A stretch of 64,000 bases of DNA from Lepiota brunneoincarnata (lineage: Eukaryota > Basidiomycota > Agaricomycetes > Agaricales > Agaricaceae). Location: NCBI GenBank assembly GCA_023014365.1, contig JAEBUN010000007.1, positions 1,178,001 through 1,242,000 on the forward strand, read 5' to 3'. The position numbers and the translations under genes were made by a program. This document shows, piece after piece, positions 23,797 to 35,566 of the stretch (positions are counted from its first letter, which is position 1; each line of letters starts with the position of its first letter). Below the pieces are notes generated by a model. The model did no database searches and was not told where the DNA came from. It was given only the letters and a program-made list of their open reading frames with translations.

Positions 23797-24498
23797 TTAG
23801 TTGACTATTGATGGTGGGGCTGGGTTGCCAGATGTGGGAATGATTGGTGGAGGAGGTGGAAGAAGGAGGGTGGGTGGGTTTGTGGTTGTTGAAGACGACG
23901 AGGATGAGGGTATGGACATGGTAGACGTTGGTGCAGGGGTGGGTGAATGGAAGAGATGTGGAAGGGGTACGATCGGATCGTCCAAGAAGAGAGTGTTCCA
24001 CGCTCCGGTACTCTGAGAAGCTTGGGTATGCCTTGAGAATCTGAGGGCTGGGGTAAAAGGGACTCGAGTCATTATCGTATTGGTGGTTGTGGGTGTGGAA
24101 GGAGCGGCTGCAATCGTATACGACTCCATCAAGATCACTGCGACTCTTAGTGCAATGGCCACAGATATCCCATCCCATTTGAAGGTTGCTGATGGGTTGG
24201 TCGAAGGTTGTTCTGTTGTTGCACTGCAGTTATCGCACCCATGGATACTATCAATTTCTTCGCTATCCATCGTATACCGAGTCAGGCTGTTGTCGATGAA
24301 AGGAGAGATTGAAAAAGGAAGAACAACTCACCTCGCTCTCACAGGGGGATGCTCTATATTCGGGTTCAGCGGAGCAGAGTGCCCGCTGCCGCTGGCATAA
24401 TTATTGCGCAGCTGGCTATCTGATCCCGATTGTTTTTGTTCGTGGTCGTCGGTTCTATCTGGGGATAGTGTCATTTGTCTTGAGTTATCTGGGGACAT
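23797..24498 (-). CDS. Hypothetical single-pass membrane protein
   Basis: Two exons joined by a 45-base GT-AG intron (about 24287-24331). The start MSPDNSRQMTLSPDRTDD opens a polar N-terminus of about 85 residues. One hydrophobic segment (GISVAIALRVAVILMESYTI) is followed by a Thr/Ser/Pro-rich tail with runs of Ser and Pro. The exon-1 frame continues naturally into exon 2, which supports the model. I do not recognise the family; it has the layout of many fungal one-helix surface or endomembrane proteins. Confidence 0.5.
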
Positions 24499-25368
24499 AG
24501 CAGCACAATAAAGCTATTGAGGTGGGGGATCCAGACACAGAGTGGGGAATGTTTGTTGAATTAGACCCTTGCCTCGTCCCATTTATACACGATTCTCAGT
24601 GGGTCCCAATCAATGAAGAGTCAATGCGCAAGTCGCCATCCTAGGGTCAAAGCGTTTCATGGTGGCCTCATGGTGTCCAAGCAATTAGAAGCGTGGGTCG
24701 TGTGGCTGTTACTGTTGATCGATTCCATATTGGATGCGGGCACCGCCTTGACCTGTGAATTGGTTAACGGCCACAGGAACAATTCGGATCGTGAACCAGA
24801 CCTGCATTTTTCGGGATCGTACGATATAATAAGCATTGCAGATTTTCCAGAAAGATCGTGCAGGTGATGTCTGGTGATGTCCAAGCAAAGATCTCCATAA
24901 TTATAGACCACGGGCCCCGGTATCCCCACAACGGTCGCTTGTTATTGTCTTTCCTGTGGAATGGATGCCCGGGGTCGTCACGGTCAAGGCGGATGGTATG
25001 ACAAACTTGAACAAAAGGGGGACCGATTCCGGTCCACCAATTGTGCTTATTGATGTCATACCTTTCGCTCAAGCTTCTGATGCAAAGAGTAAGTATCCCT
25101 CCGCAGGTTTAAAATCTTCACATGACTTGTTTATACAGGTCCTGTAGAGTGACCAATGGCCACCTCCGCAGCCGAAAATTACGCGAAGGAACTGAAAATT
25201 GACTCTCCAACAAGAGTTATAAATAACGATGGGAATATTGCCGATCAGAAGTGTCCATCCAACGCAGCAAAAAAAAAAAGAGCGCGCGGGATACCAAGCA
25301 TGGAAAGTGACTTGAAGGGGGAGAGGTATGATGAGAAACCTCGAAAGGCGGGTCCTTCGCTAGGGCTC
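24499..25368. other. Intergenic, no gene recognised
   Basis: About 870 bases of short overlapping frames with no domain signature. It contains the promoter of the hypothetical protein and the 3' flank of TFIIS. Confidence 0.4.
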
Positions 25369-26654
25369 TTATGAAAACTTCCATCTATTGCCACAACTGG
25401 TGCAGCTGTGTGCAGAGTGTTAGTCCGTGCAGATCAGAATGAATATGAGATAGACGTACGTCACGAATGTCTAAATGATAAGGTGGGATGATGTCAGTGG
25501 TGATTCCGGGGGGCAATAATAGGATACACGCACCGTCATAGGTTCATCAGCGCTACGCGTCTGTGCTTGACGATAGCGGGTTTTTCGTTGCTTGCATCGC
25601 GAGCACTGGAATGCGTCCGTCTCGGCTTCTTGTTCTGAGGCAGCAAGTGATTTGAACAGGTTTTCCTCTTTGATCTTCTTGTCTGCCGCTTTTCGCTCCT
25701 CCGAAGCCATTTCCTAGGAAATGTTGAGGTGGTGGATGTCCAACAAAATCAAGTTTGACACACACCTGACTTGTCATCTTCGTGAATTTTTCCACTGGCA
25801 AGTCACCGCTGATAACGGTCTCGCGGAGGCCTGGGTTGTTCTTGTCTTTGAGATTGACAAACAAGGTGCGGATTTTTTGCTTGTAAGGACCCGTCGTGCC
25901 GCCGTTGTCGTTATAAACGCATTTTTCGATACCTCGGGCTCGTGAGAGGACAAGCTCCACGGCTGCGGTGAGGGGTGAAGTAAAGGGTAGGACCTACTCG
26001 GATTGCAGACTCACGCGCAAAGGAATCGCTTGCAAGAGCATCGTAAACTAGCTCGATGCATTTGTCGCGTGTTGTATCGGCCGTCCCCCCTTTGATACTG
26101 TCCGACTTTGCACTACGAGACTCCTGCTTCCCCGTCATGGCTGTCGGTGTGGTCGGTGTTGTCGCATTATTGATACTTGCCTTACGATCTACGTGCGGCG
26201 AGGTGAGCCATTACCATGAGGACAGCCGATCCTCATCCACGTACCAGGTGGTTTCCCATTCTGCGCCTTTGATGTGGTCGAGCCGCCGCCAGCCTGTTTC
26301 GCCCTTTCCACTGCTGACTTCCACTTTTTCACAATCTCCTTGGCCATGTCCGAGACCTCTTTCGATGCATGTGAGCGTAATTTGCCTACGGCGAGGCCAG
26401 CTTTGGTTTCCTGTTCCGAATCAGTCACGCATACAAGGAGAAAAGAGAGATGAAAGCGCTCACCCGAAGGATGGCCTCTGTGACGTGGTGCTCGTTCTTA
26501 AGGGTGGTGAGTACACCAATGATATCCTAGAGCAAGAAAGATAAGAAGAAAAATCGAACTTGAAGGGCTTCGCATAGAAAATCAGTCTCACCGCCGGAGT
26601 TGGTGCACTTTGCAGCTGTTTCACGAGCTTTTTGAGCTCTACGGGATCCGTCAT
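25369..26654 (-). CDS. DST1: Transcription elongation factor TFIIS
   Basis: Nuclear factor that rescues backtracked RNA polymerase II by stimulating transcript cleavage. All three domains are present. Domain I: MTDPVELKKLVKQLQSA, then SDMAKEIVKKWKSAVERAK. The domain II helical bundle: RDKCIELVYDAL, VELVLSRARGIEKCVYND, KIRTLFVNLKDKNNPGLRE. The domain III zinc ribbon has CSRC...CTSCG, and the catalytic acidic pair lies in QTRSADEPMTTFVTC. About eight exons, and the last two short ones (TFVT and CTSCGNRWKFS) are joined by consensus introns. The protein is about 300 residues, the usual length, with no frame break. It is divergent from PRP46, with which it shares a 208-base promoter. Confidence 0.95.
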
Positions 26655-26862
26655 GGCCGCTATGGGACTGCCTCACTAATTACGCTCTACACGAGTTCTA
26701 TCGACGACAATCCTGACACTGGCACCTTTGCACGTCGTAGAGAAAGGGTAACCTGATACTTGCATTCGTGTGCACAACAACAGTGCCAAACAATCTTTGC
26801 TGTTTGTCACACACAACACCGTTAAACTTATTAGACGTCGACACCGACGACACCGGTCTGCA
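26655..26862. promoter_or_regulatory. Divergent promoter of TFIIS and PRP46
   Basis: Only 208 bases separate the start codons of the two diverging genes, so they must share control sequence. No canonical TATA box is visible, as expected for constitutive genes. Confidence 0.6.
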
Positions 26863-28646
26863 ATGTCTTCTGCTACACTGCCCTCTTTGGAGCCACTCTT
26901 TAAGCGTAGTGCGAAGCGCACATGGGATCTTTTTGCATCAGAGGCGGATGCGGGTTTGGCAGATGATGAAGAAAGGTGAGCTACCCTCAGCTTGCTCTCT
27001 AGTGTCACTGAGGACATGTCAGTGTACGGATGCGAGTAGCGGTAAAGATACGAGACGAGTATCATGACTACCGAGAGCTTCCACCTGCCCTTTTGTCTCA
27101 ACAAGTCCCCATCGGCCCAGCCCGACACCCCAAAGAGACAAGAAAGATGATCACGGCAGGCCGTGCGTCCCTTTCTTTTTGGCATTTGTACTATAAGATC
27201 TCATGATTATCCAGCCGTGGATGCGAACACCTCAAGAGCGATAGCCACCATAGACACAACACCTCAACAAAAGCCATCCACCTTTGCTTCACACTCCAAA
27301 CTCTCGCAAGCTCTCACTCTCCACAAAACTACTCGCACCATCAAGCCGACATACCACCCTCCATGGAAGCTTGCGCGCGTCATTTCGGGACATTTGGGCT
27401 GGGTACGCAGTGCAGCCGTGGAGCCAGGGAATCAGTGGTTCGCAACAGGCGCTGGCGATCGTGTCATCAAAATATGGGACCTGGCTTCTGGTGAACTGAA
27501 GCTATCGTTAACGGGTCACATTTCTACCGTTCGTGGGCTAGCAGTCTCCTCACGGCATCCGTATCTTTTCTCGTGCGGAGAGGACAAGGTGCGCTCCCAT
27601 CACCAGTTTGGCTAGTCATGACAGGAAAAATTGAGACACCTTCCGAACTAGATGGTAAAATGCTGGGACCTAGAAGCAAACAAAGTTATCCGCCACTATC
27701 ATGGACATCTTTCCGGCGTATACGCGCTGTCGCTCCATCCAACTCTGGACGTACTTGTGACTTCGGGTCGAGATGCCTCAGCACGAGTCTGGGATATGCG
27801 GACCAAAGCACAAATCCACGTCTTGGCTGGCCACACTGCGACTGTCGCCGGCGTCGTATGTCAAGAATCAGACCCACAGATTATCACAGGGCAGTATGGA
27901 CTCCACGGTTAGGCATGTATTTATTTCCTTCCGCGCTCCGAATTCGGCACGAGTACTGACTATGCCATCAGACTATGGGACTTGGCTGCTGGAAAAACAA
28001 TGGTGACCCTCACCCACCACAAAAAGTCTGTCCGGTCGCTTGCGGTGCACCCCACAGAGTACTCGTTTGCCTCAGGTTCCGCCGGAGGCAATAATATCAA
28101 GAAATGGAAATGTCCTGAAGGCTCGTTCGTATTCAATTTCAGCGGACACAATGCCATCATCAACACGTTGTCCGTTAACTCCGAGGGTGTATTTTTCTCT
28201 GGAGGTATGTTCCTCGTTTGCGGCTCGTGTGCGCCTCATTATCTCCTTTATTACTTCCTCCTTCCTTTCCTTATTTCTCTCGCATCTTCTTCTCCCTTTA
28301 TCATCCTCCCTTTCCTTCCCGACTTCACCTCATAGCGGCCTAAAGTTTGACATCTGTCTGACTTCTTCCCTTCTTTCTCTTTGCAATTGACAGGTGATAA
28401 CGGCACCTTGACTTTTTGGGACTGGAACTCGGGGACACCCTTCCAGACCATGGACGATATACCCCAACCTGGTTCGCTAGAAGCCGAGGCGGGTATCTTC
28501 TGCTCGACCTTTGACCAGACCGGTACACGATTAATCACTGGTTGCGCGGATAAGACTATCAAGGTTTGAATTTCCATCTTGTCATAAGAAATACTTGCGG
28601 AGGTTGACGCCTGGCTTTGTAGATCTATGCTGAACAGTCGTCGTAA
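26863..28646 (+). CDS. PRP46: Pre-mRNA splicing factor PRP46 / PLRG1 (WD40)
   Basis: WD40 subunit of the NineTeen (Prp19) complex of the spliceosome. N-terminus [20 protein letters not shown], the conser­ved link [18 protein letters not shown], then WD repeats: [106 protein letters not shown] and the end DKTIKIYAEQSS. At 27889-27891 one extra G breaks the frame at the conserved [12 protein letters not shown] repeat; the following frame carries SMDSTV and continues. The next intron (27913-27971) has a GC donor (GCATGT) and contains a 14-base cDNA-adaptor-like sequence. PRP46 is essential in yeasts, so a real frameshift here would be unexpected. Confidence 0.93.
27940..27953 (+). other. cDNA-adaptor-like sequence inside an intron
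   Basis: GAATTCGGCACGAG is identical to the EcoRI adaptor end widely used for lambda cDNA libraries. It lies inside a normal-sized 59-base intron of PRP46. It may be coincidence or a trace of cloned reads in the assembly. Confidence 0.5.
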
Positions 28647-29018
28647 TATGACTGGATACGTATATGCATGTCTAACGCGGGATTTTTTCTGTATTTATAT
28701 GTGCTATGGAATAATCTTCAGAGCAGTTGGGTTACATACCTTGAGACGATCAGGACGGAGCGCCTAGGACCGCCCCGCTGGCGGTGATTGGCGACGAAGG
28801 TTAATAAACGATAGTGTGCATGCATTAGACGCCAGTTTCGACACAGATGCCGAAATTCAATTTGTGTCATACATATATCTTCAATAGCGATGGTCTAGAC
28901 CGAGGAAATGCGCCAAATTCAACCAAATTTCTGAACCACGCAAAAAATGCAAAACATATACTGTACAAAATCCAAGGTTCAAGACAGGATCATAGAAACA
29001 AAGAAGAAAAAAAAAAAA
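28647..29018. other. Convergent 3' region
   Basis: Between the converging PRP46 and MED25-like genes; AT-rich with an A10 run near 29008. No gene. Confidence 0.4.
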
Positions 29019-31850
29019 CTAATTTGCCCAAGATAAATTTGCGAACGAACCTTCGCTAGCCCAATATGTCACCGTGGGATTGATCATCGCCGAGAGGCTG
29101 GAGGACTGGTGGTGGAATTGATATGGCGACATCATACCAGTATCAACACTGGTTGGACTCTGGTCAAGTGGTACAAAAGGTCCGGGAGGTGTGCTTGTGA
29201 GCGATTCCGGAGGCACGTAATATGAGGATTGAGGCGCGTCGACTGATGCGGCTGTGCTCGTGCTCGTGCTCGTGCTCGTAGTTGTGTTAGTCGGACCCAG
29301 GGTGTATGGTTGTGGTGAATTGGCACTAGCTACCCCGTCCCCAGGGTCTGCAGGATAATACCTAAATTCCCCTGTATCCAGTATCGGCGCAATCAAGGCC
29401 CCCGCATAGTTGCATATCCTTTCGCCTCCAAAGTCATCTGTTGGGTCTGGATATCGCTGCGGTAGGACGCTGCCTACGTTCTGGCTCCCGAGTTCCACCG
29501 CTGTATGTCCCAAAGGCTGAAAACCCTGTGAGGTGGTAGTAACAGTTACGTGAGTGGCGGGGGCGGCTCCCGACTCCCCCATTGATTTGGTTTGCGAAAG
29601 TGCATTAAAGTCGGGTTCCTCGAAATTCTGTTCAATATTCTCAGGTGGTTGAACAGCGCCCCCCGCAGCAGCGGGACAGTACAGCACCGGTTCCCCAAAC
29701 CAGGATCTTGCCGCTATCGGCGTAGCTGGGAAATGACCTGCGGCTGATCCCTGACGCCCCTAAACCTAACCCGTTGGTGTGGTCGTAGGCGTTGGTTCCC
29801 TCTGCGCGAATGCCAGAGAGCAACTGCGATGTCTCGGTAGTGACAGTGGCATTTGCTGCGGAAACGAATGTTAAAGGCTCGTAGAGATTTGATGGGTCGG
29901 ACTGGTGATGGGCCCTGGGTGGCAGGTGTGAATTTTCCACTGCACCGGGCGGAAGTGGGGTATCTCGCACAGATGGCGACCTTGAGTATTGCTGATGGGG
30001 CGATAAGGCTGGGGCGCTCGGGTATGAGCTATCTGGCAGAGAGTACCAAGGCTCTGACTGGTCCTCTTGGGTTGATTCCCCTGTGGCGTTGCTCCCAGCG
30101 GGCGAGAAACAGGGAGAGCGGCAAGGAGAGGTTGAAGCTGGGGTTGGGAGTGAAGACGGTGGTGAAGACACGACATTGGGGGAAGGGAATGGTAAACTCG
30201 TGGTGTGGAGCGGCCCATCGGTACGGTGGTTGGTGCTGGCAGGTACCCGTGGGCTTCCCCGCTCTTTCTTGGACCCTCGCGGTGAATTGGTCGGGTTTCG
30301 TTGGGTAATCCGACTCTTTCTCTCCTCCCTGGACCTCGTTGGAGCCTTCCCACCCCGATTTGAGAGTGGGTAATTGTAGTCTATGTATGCTTCGACCTCG
30401 GGTGGCAGGAGCGGCTGCGGGGAGGCTCGCTGGGTCAAGTCATCGACTCGCTCGTCTTTGAAAAACGGTGTTCGGGGTGGTGTGTGGTTCGCTGATCCGT
30501 ACAGCTTCTTCTTGGTCAGGCCGTGGACTTGTTGAAGTCGAGCGACGAGACTTAAATTCGCCTGGTTTGTCGATGGGTTGGGAACGTGGGTATCGGTCTT
30601 GGAAGGTGGTCGATGGGGAGGTCGTCTAGAAGGGTCGCCAGGATTCGCGCTGCCATTTCCGCGATGAATTGAATTCGAATTCGGAGAGCCAAACCGATCG
30701 GCCTGTGAATTAAGCGTTAAGAGGACAGAACACTGGACAAAGTTTTACAAACGGCTTTGGTCTTTTACGTACACCGTTCGTTGTTCTACATGCTACTCAT
30801 CCAAAGAATTTCATACACAAGGATCAATCGTCATGACGATTAGCTAGGTATTTGGAGGGTCTAGTCGCAGACACACTTGCTTACCTTCTTCCAAGTTCCT
30901 ACCACCCACTGGCTTTGCCACCGCTAGTCGAACAACAACTTTCCCTGTCGAGGATTCGGCAGAACGGCGCAGCGACGAAAGCGTCTCTTCCCTATAATTC
31001 TGCATTTTTACCTGCCAAGCCACGAGAACCGGGATGAGCGGTGCCCACGCAGGAGCATGGTGTTTCAGAGTGGAAAAGCCACAGGGACGCTTACCGCAGT
31101 GTTAAAAAGCGATGCAAGCCCAGCCATGTCTTGATTTGGCCGGCAGACCAAGTGGCATCGTATACCGGCCTGCCAAACAGCGGTCACTTCAGAAATCTAT
31201 GACAGCGGCGGATGCAGAGGAAATGCCAGTGCGTGTATTACCTCCTTCAATCGTTGTGCCTGCCTCTCCCACCAAGGGGACTGGGAACTGCGGAGACCTT
31301 GTTGGGTCCATGTGCCCGTTCCCGGAGAGACTGGGTTTGCGGCTACAATAACCAGGTGGAGCAGGGAAGGCTGCTCTGGGGACCGAGCGGAGGATAATAT
31401 CTACGATTGGCCCATTAGCTGGGCCATGGCGTCGGTGAGTCAGTACCTACGTCAATGCTATGACTGATTAATCCTGTAGTGATGGTATTATTCGGGCTTC
31501 TATTGAACCGCACACTCCCAATGGCGTCCGAGAAACTACTGAACCGTCGCGGGAGGATTCCCGGATGGCACACATACTCGGTCGACATACTTTCCAGCAA
31601 AATCGTCGGCATCTTCGGCAATGAGGTTACACGAACGAATCGGACACAGTTTTTCATACGACTACCGACATACCGAAGCCGTAGACATCTCATTTGAAAA
31701 TTGCAATTCGCTGACGAGCGGCGTGAGGTAGTGATGTCGAAGTTCAATCCATATGTTTGACATAGCTTCCGAATTCTCGACCAGGAGCAAAGCCACTGGG
31801 CGCTCAGGGGGCATCATAGCTTTCATTTGGGACCTGGTGGGCACGGGCAT
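29019..31850 (-). CDS. MED25-like von Willebrand factor A domain protein with long disordered tail
   Basis: Probably a Mediator subunit 25-like transcriptional co-regulator. The N-terminal vWA fold shows RPVALLLVENSEAMSNIW, LRHHYLTPLVSEL, NCVRFVRVTSLP, RRFSSFSDAIGSVRF, LLHLVIVAANPVSPGTG and GIRCHLVCRPNQDMAGL, followed by TGKVVVRLAV. Consensus introns separate these blocks, and a ~200-base gap before ADRFGSPNSN may hide another exon. The rest (about 600 codons) is Ser/Pro/Thr-rich and disordered, with one helical motif (NLSLVARLQQVHGLTKKKLYG). Two one-base breaks occur, near 31661-31685 (after NEMSTA) and at 29711-29712 (extra C/G, with the frame resuming at ARSWFGEPVLYCP). The start is the ATG at 31850 or 31826. 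The vWA assignment is fairly sure, the MED25 identity less so. Confidence 0.65.
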
Positions 31851-32942
31851 TGGTACTGATGATCCCAGGTATGTGGATGGGCGAGGTAATTCCAGGCCAG
31901 TGTGGCGTGAGATTCCACGTCCGAGGACCAAGGCGTAGGGCTAGGCGACCGGGAAGGTTGGGCGTTGGTCAAAGAGAGTGAATGATGGGCGGAAGAGAAG
32001 AAGGCCGGAAGCTCTGAAGGAAAGGCAGCGACAGAGCTAGTCCGACAAGTTGAAGGAGACAGTATAGCTAAATTTGTGGATCATTATAGGAGTTCGTCGG
32101 ACTTTTGAATTGACAAGCTTGACTGGTCGCCACTGTAAGAATGCGTGGCCTTGACAAACGTTCATGGTGATGGTAACAGATTAATGGTGTTGTGTGGCCC
32201 AAATGTGATCCCCCCCTTGGCTCCAGCGGGCACCACACAAGGTATACTCTGCCCAGAACCACCGACGTGGTCCTTCAACATGCAAAGATCCAACATAACC
32301 GACAGAGCGACCCCGCCAATACAGATTCATATCTAAACGAGCTGAGTCCCAGGGGAAAGACATTGCTTCTCGACAGTCTCTTCTGTGAGTTCATATCCCG
32401 GTACAGCTGGGATCAATGAACCCTGAACGGACTAAAGCGGCTAATCCTCTCCTACCTACTTCCCAGGGTCTATGAGCAGGGGGGACACGCCGAAACCACG
32501 TTGTGAGTCTTAAGGTTCCAGGGTTCACACTCCCTCATCCGGTTATGTTCCTCAGGCAACAATGACTTAGCATTGCGAGGAACACAAAATCCACGAAATA
32601 CCTGGATATGGGACCCATCAATCCGGTTATTAGGACAGACCAAGAACGCGCCGAAAGCCTATTGCTGATTTACAAGCATCATGGGGGGGAAGAACATGCG
32701 CAGTTTAGGTTCCGATTTGAAGTGTTTCAAGCCGTGAACGCTTGAGTGCTGGCCACACAGAGGGTTTGGCGTCCAGGCAAACGCCAGACCCGAGAGCCTG
32801 GGCAGAGGGTTGGCTTACAAGCCAAAGCCTCTAGAAATAAACAAAAGCAAATATCAAGTTTCAAAGCTTTGCTTCGAGCTTCGAACTTCGAAGAGTTGAG
32901 GACCGAGGTCTATCAGTCGTGAGTTGTACAATCAGGCTGTGT
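31851..32942. other. Intergenic, no gene recognised
   Basis: About 1.1 kb between the MED25-like gene and the second alpha/beta hydrolase (both minus strand). Short frames only. Confidence 0.4.
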
Positions 32943-33947
32943 CTAATGGTGGCGTCCCTTGACCCATTCCAACACTGTCTCTCTGAATTCATCCGGCCTC
33001 GAAATCCATGGAATGTGATCTGCTTCCTCCAGGCACTTGAACACATATTTTTTCCACCCCAGCCCCTTGTATACCGCTCTGATCTCCTCGAGCTTCAACA
33101 CTTTGTCCTTCCGGCCACTCACAATCAAAAGCTCCAGCCTACCTCCACGAGCTTCCTGCAACAGCTTATTCGGATCATGTTCTCGGGTCAACAATCTGGC
33201 TGCCACCGCCCGCGGCTGGGCATTGACACCCTCTAGTAGAACTCCAACAAACTCTGGCGGAATCTTGTCCGAACATAGTTGGAGGAATTCTAAAGCACTT
33301 TCCTGGAAGGCATCAATTGAGGGTGGTTGGATAAGGCCACCGAGGGCTGCCTTAATTTCGGGCGTGGCAACACGTTCCGTCAGGGCTGGGTCGAGGTATG
33401 GTGTCCCTCCGACGTTGATGAAGCCGGAAATGACGACGGAGGTATTATAACTCATGATGTCAGCAAAGTGCACAGCTGCCAAGGGAAAACGTTTTGCTGT
33501 GCAGTCCATCCCTACGTCATATCGAATAGTTTGGACGTACCACCGAGGCTCCATCCCAAAACGAAGGCCTTTTGAACGCCAAATTCCTTACATACGGCCT
33601 CGAAATCTTGCGAAATACGTTCGGATTGCCATGCTTCATCGGTGAGCGGCTTCCCGCTTCTACCGTGTCCGCGAGTATCGTAGCGTACCTAGAGGTTAAC
33701 GTTTAGAAAATGTTACGCCCAAACCATCGCTGATCCTCCTGAAAGAACTCACCAAAAAGGCACCGGAGATCCACCTCGGGTCCTCGAAAATGGGATCAAA
33801 GGCTGCTTTTACCATGGAGAACCCATGGATCAGCACAATGACAGGAGTGTGAGAGGAGTGGTTCCCAACTGCGTCTGCGTAAATCTCTGTGCCATCAGCA
33901 GACTTGATGAACCGAGACTCAGATTTCGCAGAGAAGCCTATGGTCAT
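32943..33947 (-). CDS. Alpha/beta-hydrolase fold enzyme, intact paralogue
   Basis: Intact relative of the hydrolase at 656-1841. Three exons: 33947 to about 33753 (MTIGFSAKSESRF to SGAFL), then VRYDTRGHGRSGKPLTDEAW to GWSLG, then AVHFADIM to the stop at 32943. Catalytic order: Ser in GWSLG, Asp in SGRKDKV, His in EADHIPW. The oxyanion segment is VLIHGFSM. Introns fall at the same codons as in the first copy. There is no signal peptide, so it is likely cytosolic; the substrate is unknown. The small cap region and the GRGHGRSG-like strand fit the esterase/haloperoxidase-like group. Confidence 0.85.
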
Positions 33948-34828
33948 GTAGACGAAGTATGTCGTGCAATGAGCAGGAATAACTCGAGCGAGGTCCTGGG
34001 ATAACCGAGTTGCTTGACTTTTTATACCTCGAAATGCTAATTAATACGTATTTATGACAGATTCTGTACGAGAAGCTCACTGAAGTTGCCATTCGACCGG
34101 CGGAACAGGACACAGATTTCCAGCCAACCACTGAGCTTATAGCTGGGTCCGGAGGTCTTGTTCGCTTGGCACTGGCAAGTGGATGAACGCCGGAAAACCC
34201 CCGCGTCCTATCGGGCTATAGGATACAGAGGACTTTCAGAAACGAGGCTTCACCTGAGTGGTTGGAGCTTTCATTTGAGACATTTTTGGCACCCCGCAGC
34301 TCAATTTGTACTGGTTTCGGACATGAGGAGAGTATTAGGTATTCGCAAATAGTAGTGACCGTCAAAGGGGGGTCCACCTCTTGAGGTACAAATGACCATT
34401 TGAATGGGCTAATTGAATACAATTAGGAGCGCTCATACGTGATAACCCTTGCTTATTGTATGTTGCATGACCGTTTCCACTTACATACAGCACATTTATC
34501 TTCTTACGGAGCTGTCCTCATTCGCCTTCTCAACTCACCAATTCCTCTGTCCACTAAGGATAAATATGACTTGAGGAGTATAAGTCCTACCTCCGCCGGC
34601 AGCTAGGCCCTTCATGTTGGAATATCGAGCGCTCCGCTGGCTCGGATTCTCAGTTATTATTACATTTTCATTCCTGTTTCCGATTGCTTTTATTGTTTTA
34701 TTTCATTTTTAAAGTCTCATTATTACCAGGTGTATATAATAGATACAAACAGAGACTCACCCCTCGCGCGTTTGCAACGGGTCCCTGCTTTTCTCGCTGA
34801 TTTCCTTAAACCCAACAATTCATTAGTC
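33948..34828. other. Intergenic, no gene recognised
   Basis: About 880 bases between two minus-strand genes. No frame is supported. Confidence 0.4.
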
Positions 34829-35566
34829 TCATCTAACTCTTTCCATCGCCCGCTGGACTATCTCCCTCCCACCGCTAACCCAATCATCCCAGCAAATTGC
34901 CAAACGCGCGGTGTCCCGACCAGGACAGTCATGTTTCGGGTCCTCTTTCCTCCTCTCCTTCAGTGCAAACGCGGACCGATTAGGCGGTAAAACGCGATCC
35001 CATCGGAGGATACATTCTAATTTTAAGCCCAATCTCTCCGCGAGGGCGATGCTGCGCACATTGAGGGTATTGGCGTTCCAGTAGACTCTCCGCAAGCCCA
35101 AGCCCAGCTCCATTGCAGCACCCATTCCACTCCCGGAAGGGGAGGGAGGGAGGTCTAGTAGCCATTGAAGCAGGAGGCCGAATGCATTTGAGGATACGTG
35201 TGTGCGTTGGAAAGCCGGCAGAATAGTTATGAGCCCTATTTCGGCGGATAAATGTTCGGGAGATGCGTGAAGTAAACCAATCATCCCCGCGAAACCCTCG
35301 TTACCGTCGTTGGAACGGGTTTTATCGAAGACGGCAAATGTGATGTATGTCGGATTGCTGTGCACTGTGTTCTCGAACCAAGACTCAAAGACGTTAATCG
35401 AGTCAAAGGGCCCAAAAGGTAGGTAGTTATATAACTCGGGGTGGGGAGAAACCGATTGGACATAAATGGCTGAGTGGAGGGAGGGGTCCCATGGCACTAG
35501 CCTGAGTCGTGCATTTTCGAGCGTTGATGAGACTGGGAAGCAAAAATTTTGGTCGAATCCAGTCAT
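34829..35566 (-). CDS. GNAT-family acetyltransferase, copy 1
   Basis: Intronless 245-residue GCN5-related N-acetyltransferase of the ribosomal-protein-acetyltransferase type. Segments: NARLRLVPWDPSLH, ITFAVFDKT, GMIGLLHASPEHLSAEIG (core strands), ITILPAFQRTHVSSNAFGLL (acetyl-CoA pyrophosphate loop and helix), LGLRRVYWNANTLNVRSIAL and AERLGLKLECILRWDRVLP. The C-terminus has CPGRDTARLAICWDDW. It is a close relative of the gene at 43999-44767; the two flank the kinase array. The substrate is unknown. Confidence 0.88.
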   Translation of the reverse strand: MTGFDQNFCFPVSSTLENARLRLVPWDPSLHSAIYVQSVSPHPELYNYLPFGPFDSINVFESWFENTVHSNPTYITFAVFDKTRSNDGNEGFAGMIGLLHASPEHLSAEIGLITILPAFQRTHVSSNAFGLLLQWLLDLPPSPSGSGMGAAMELGLGLRRVYWNANTLNVRSIALAERLGLKLECILRWDRVLPPNRSAFALKERRKEDPKHDCPGRDTARLAICWDDWVSGGREIVQRAMERVR

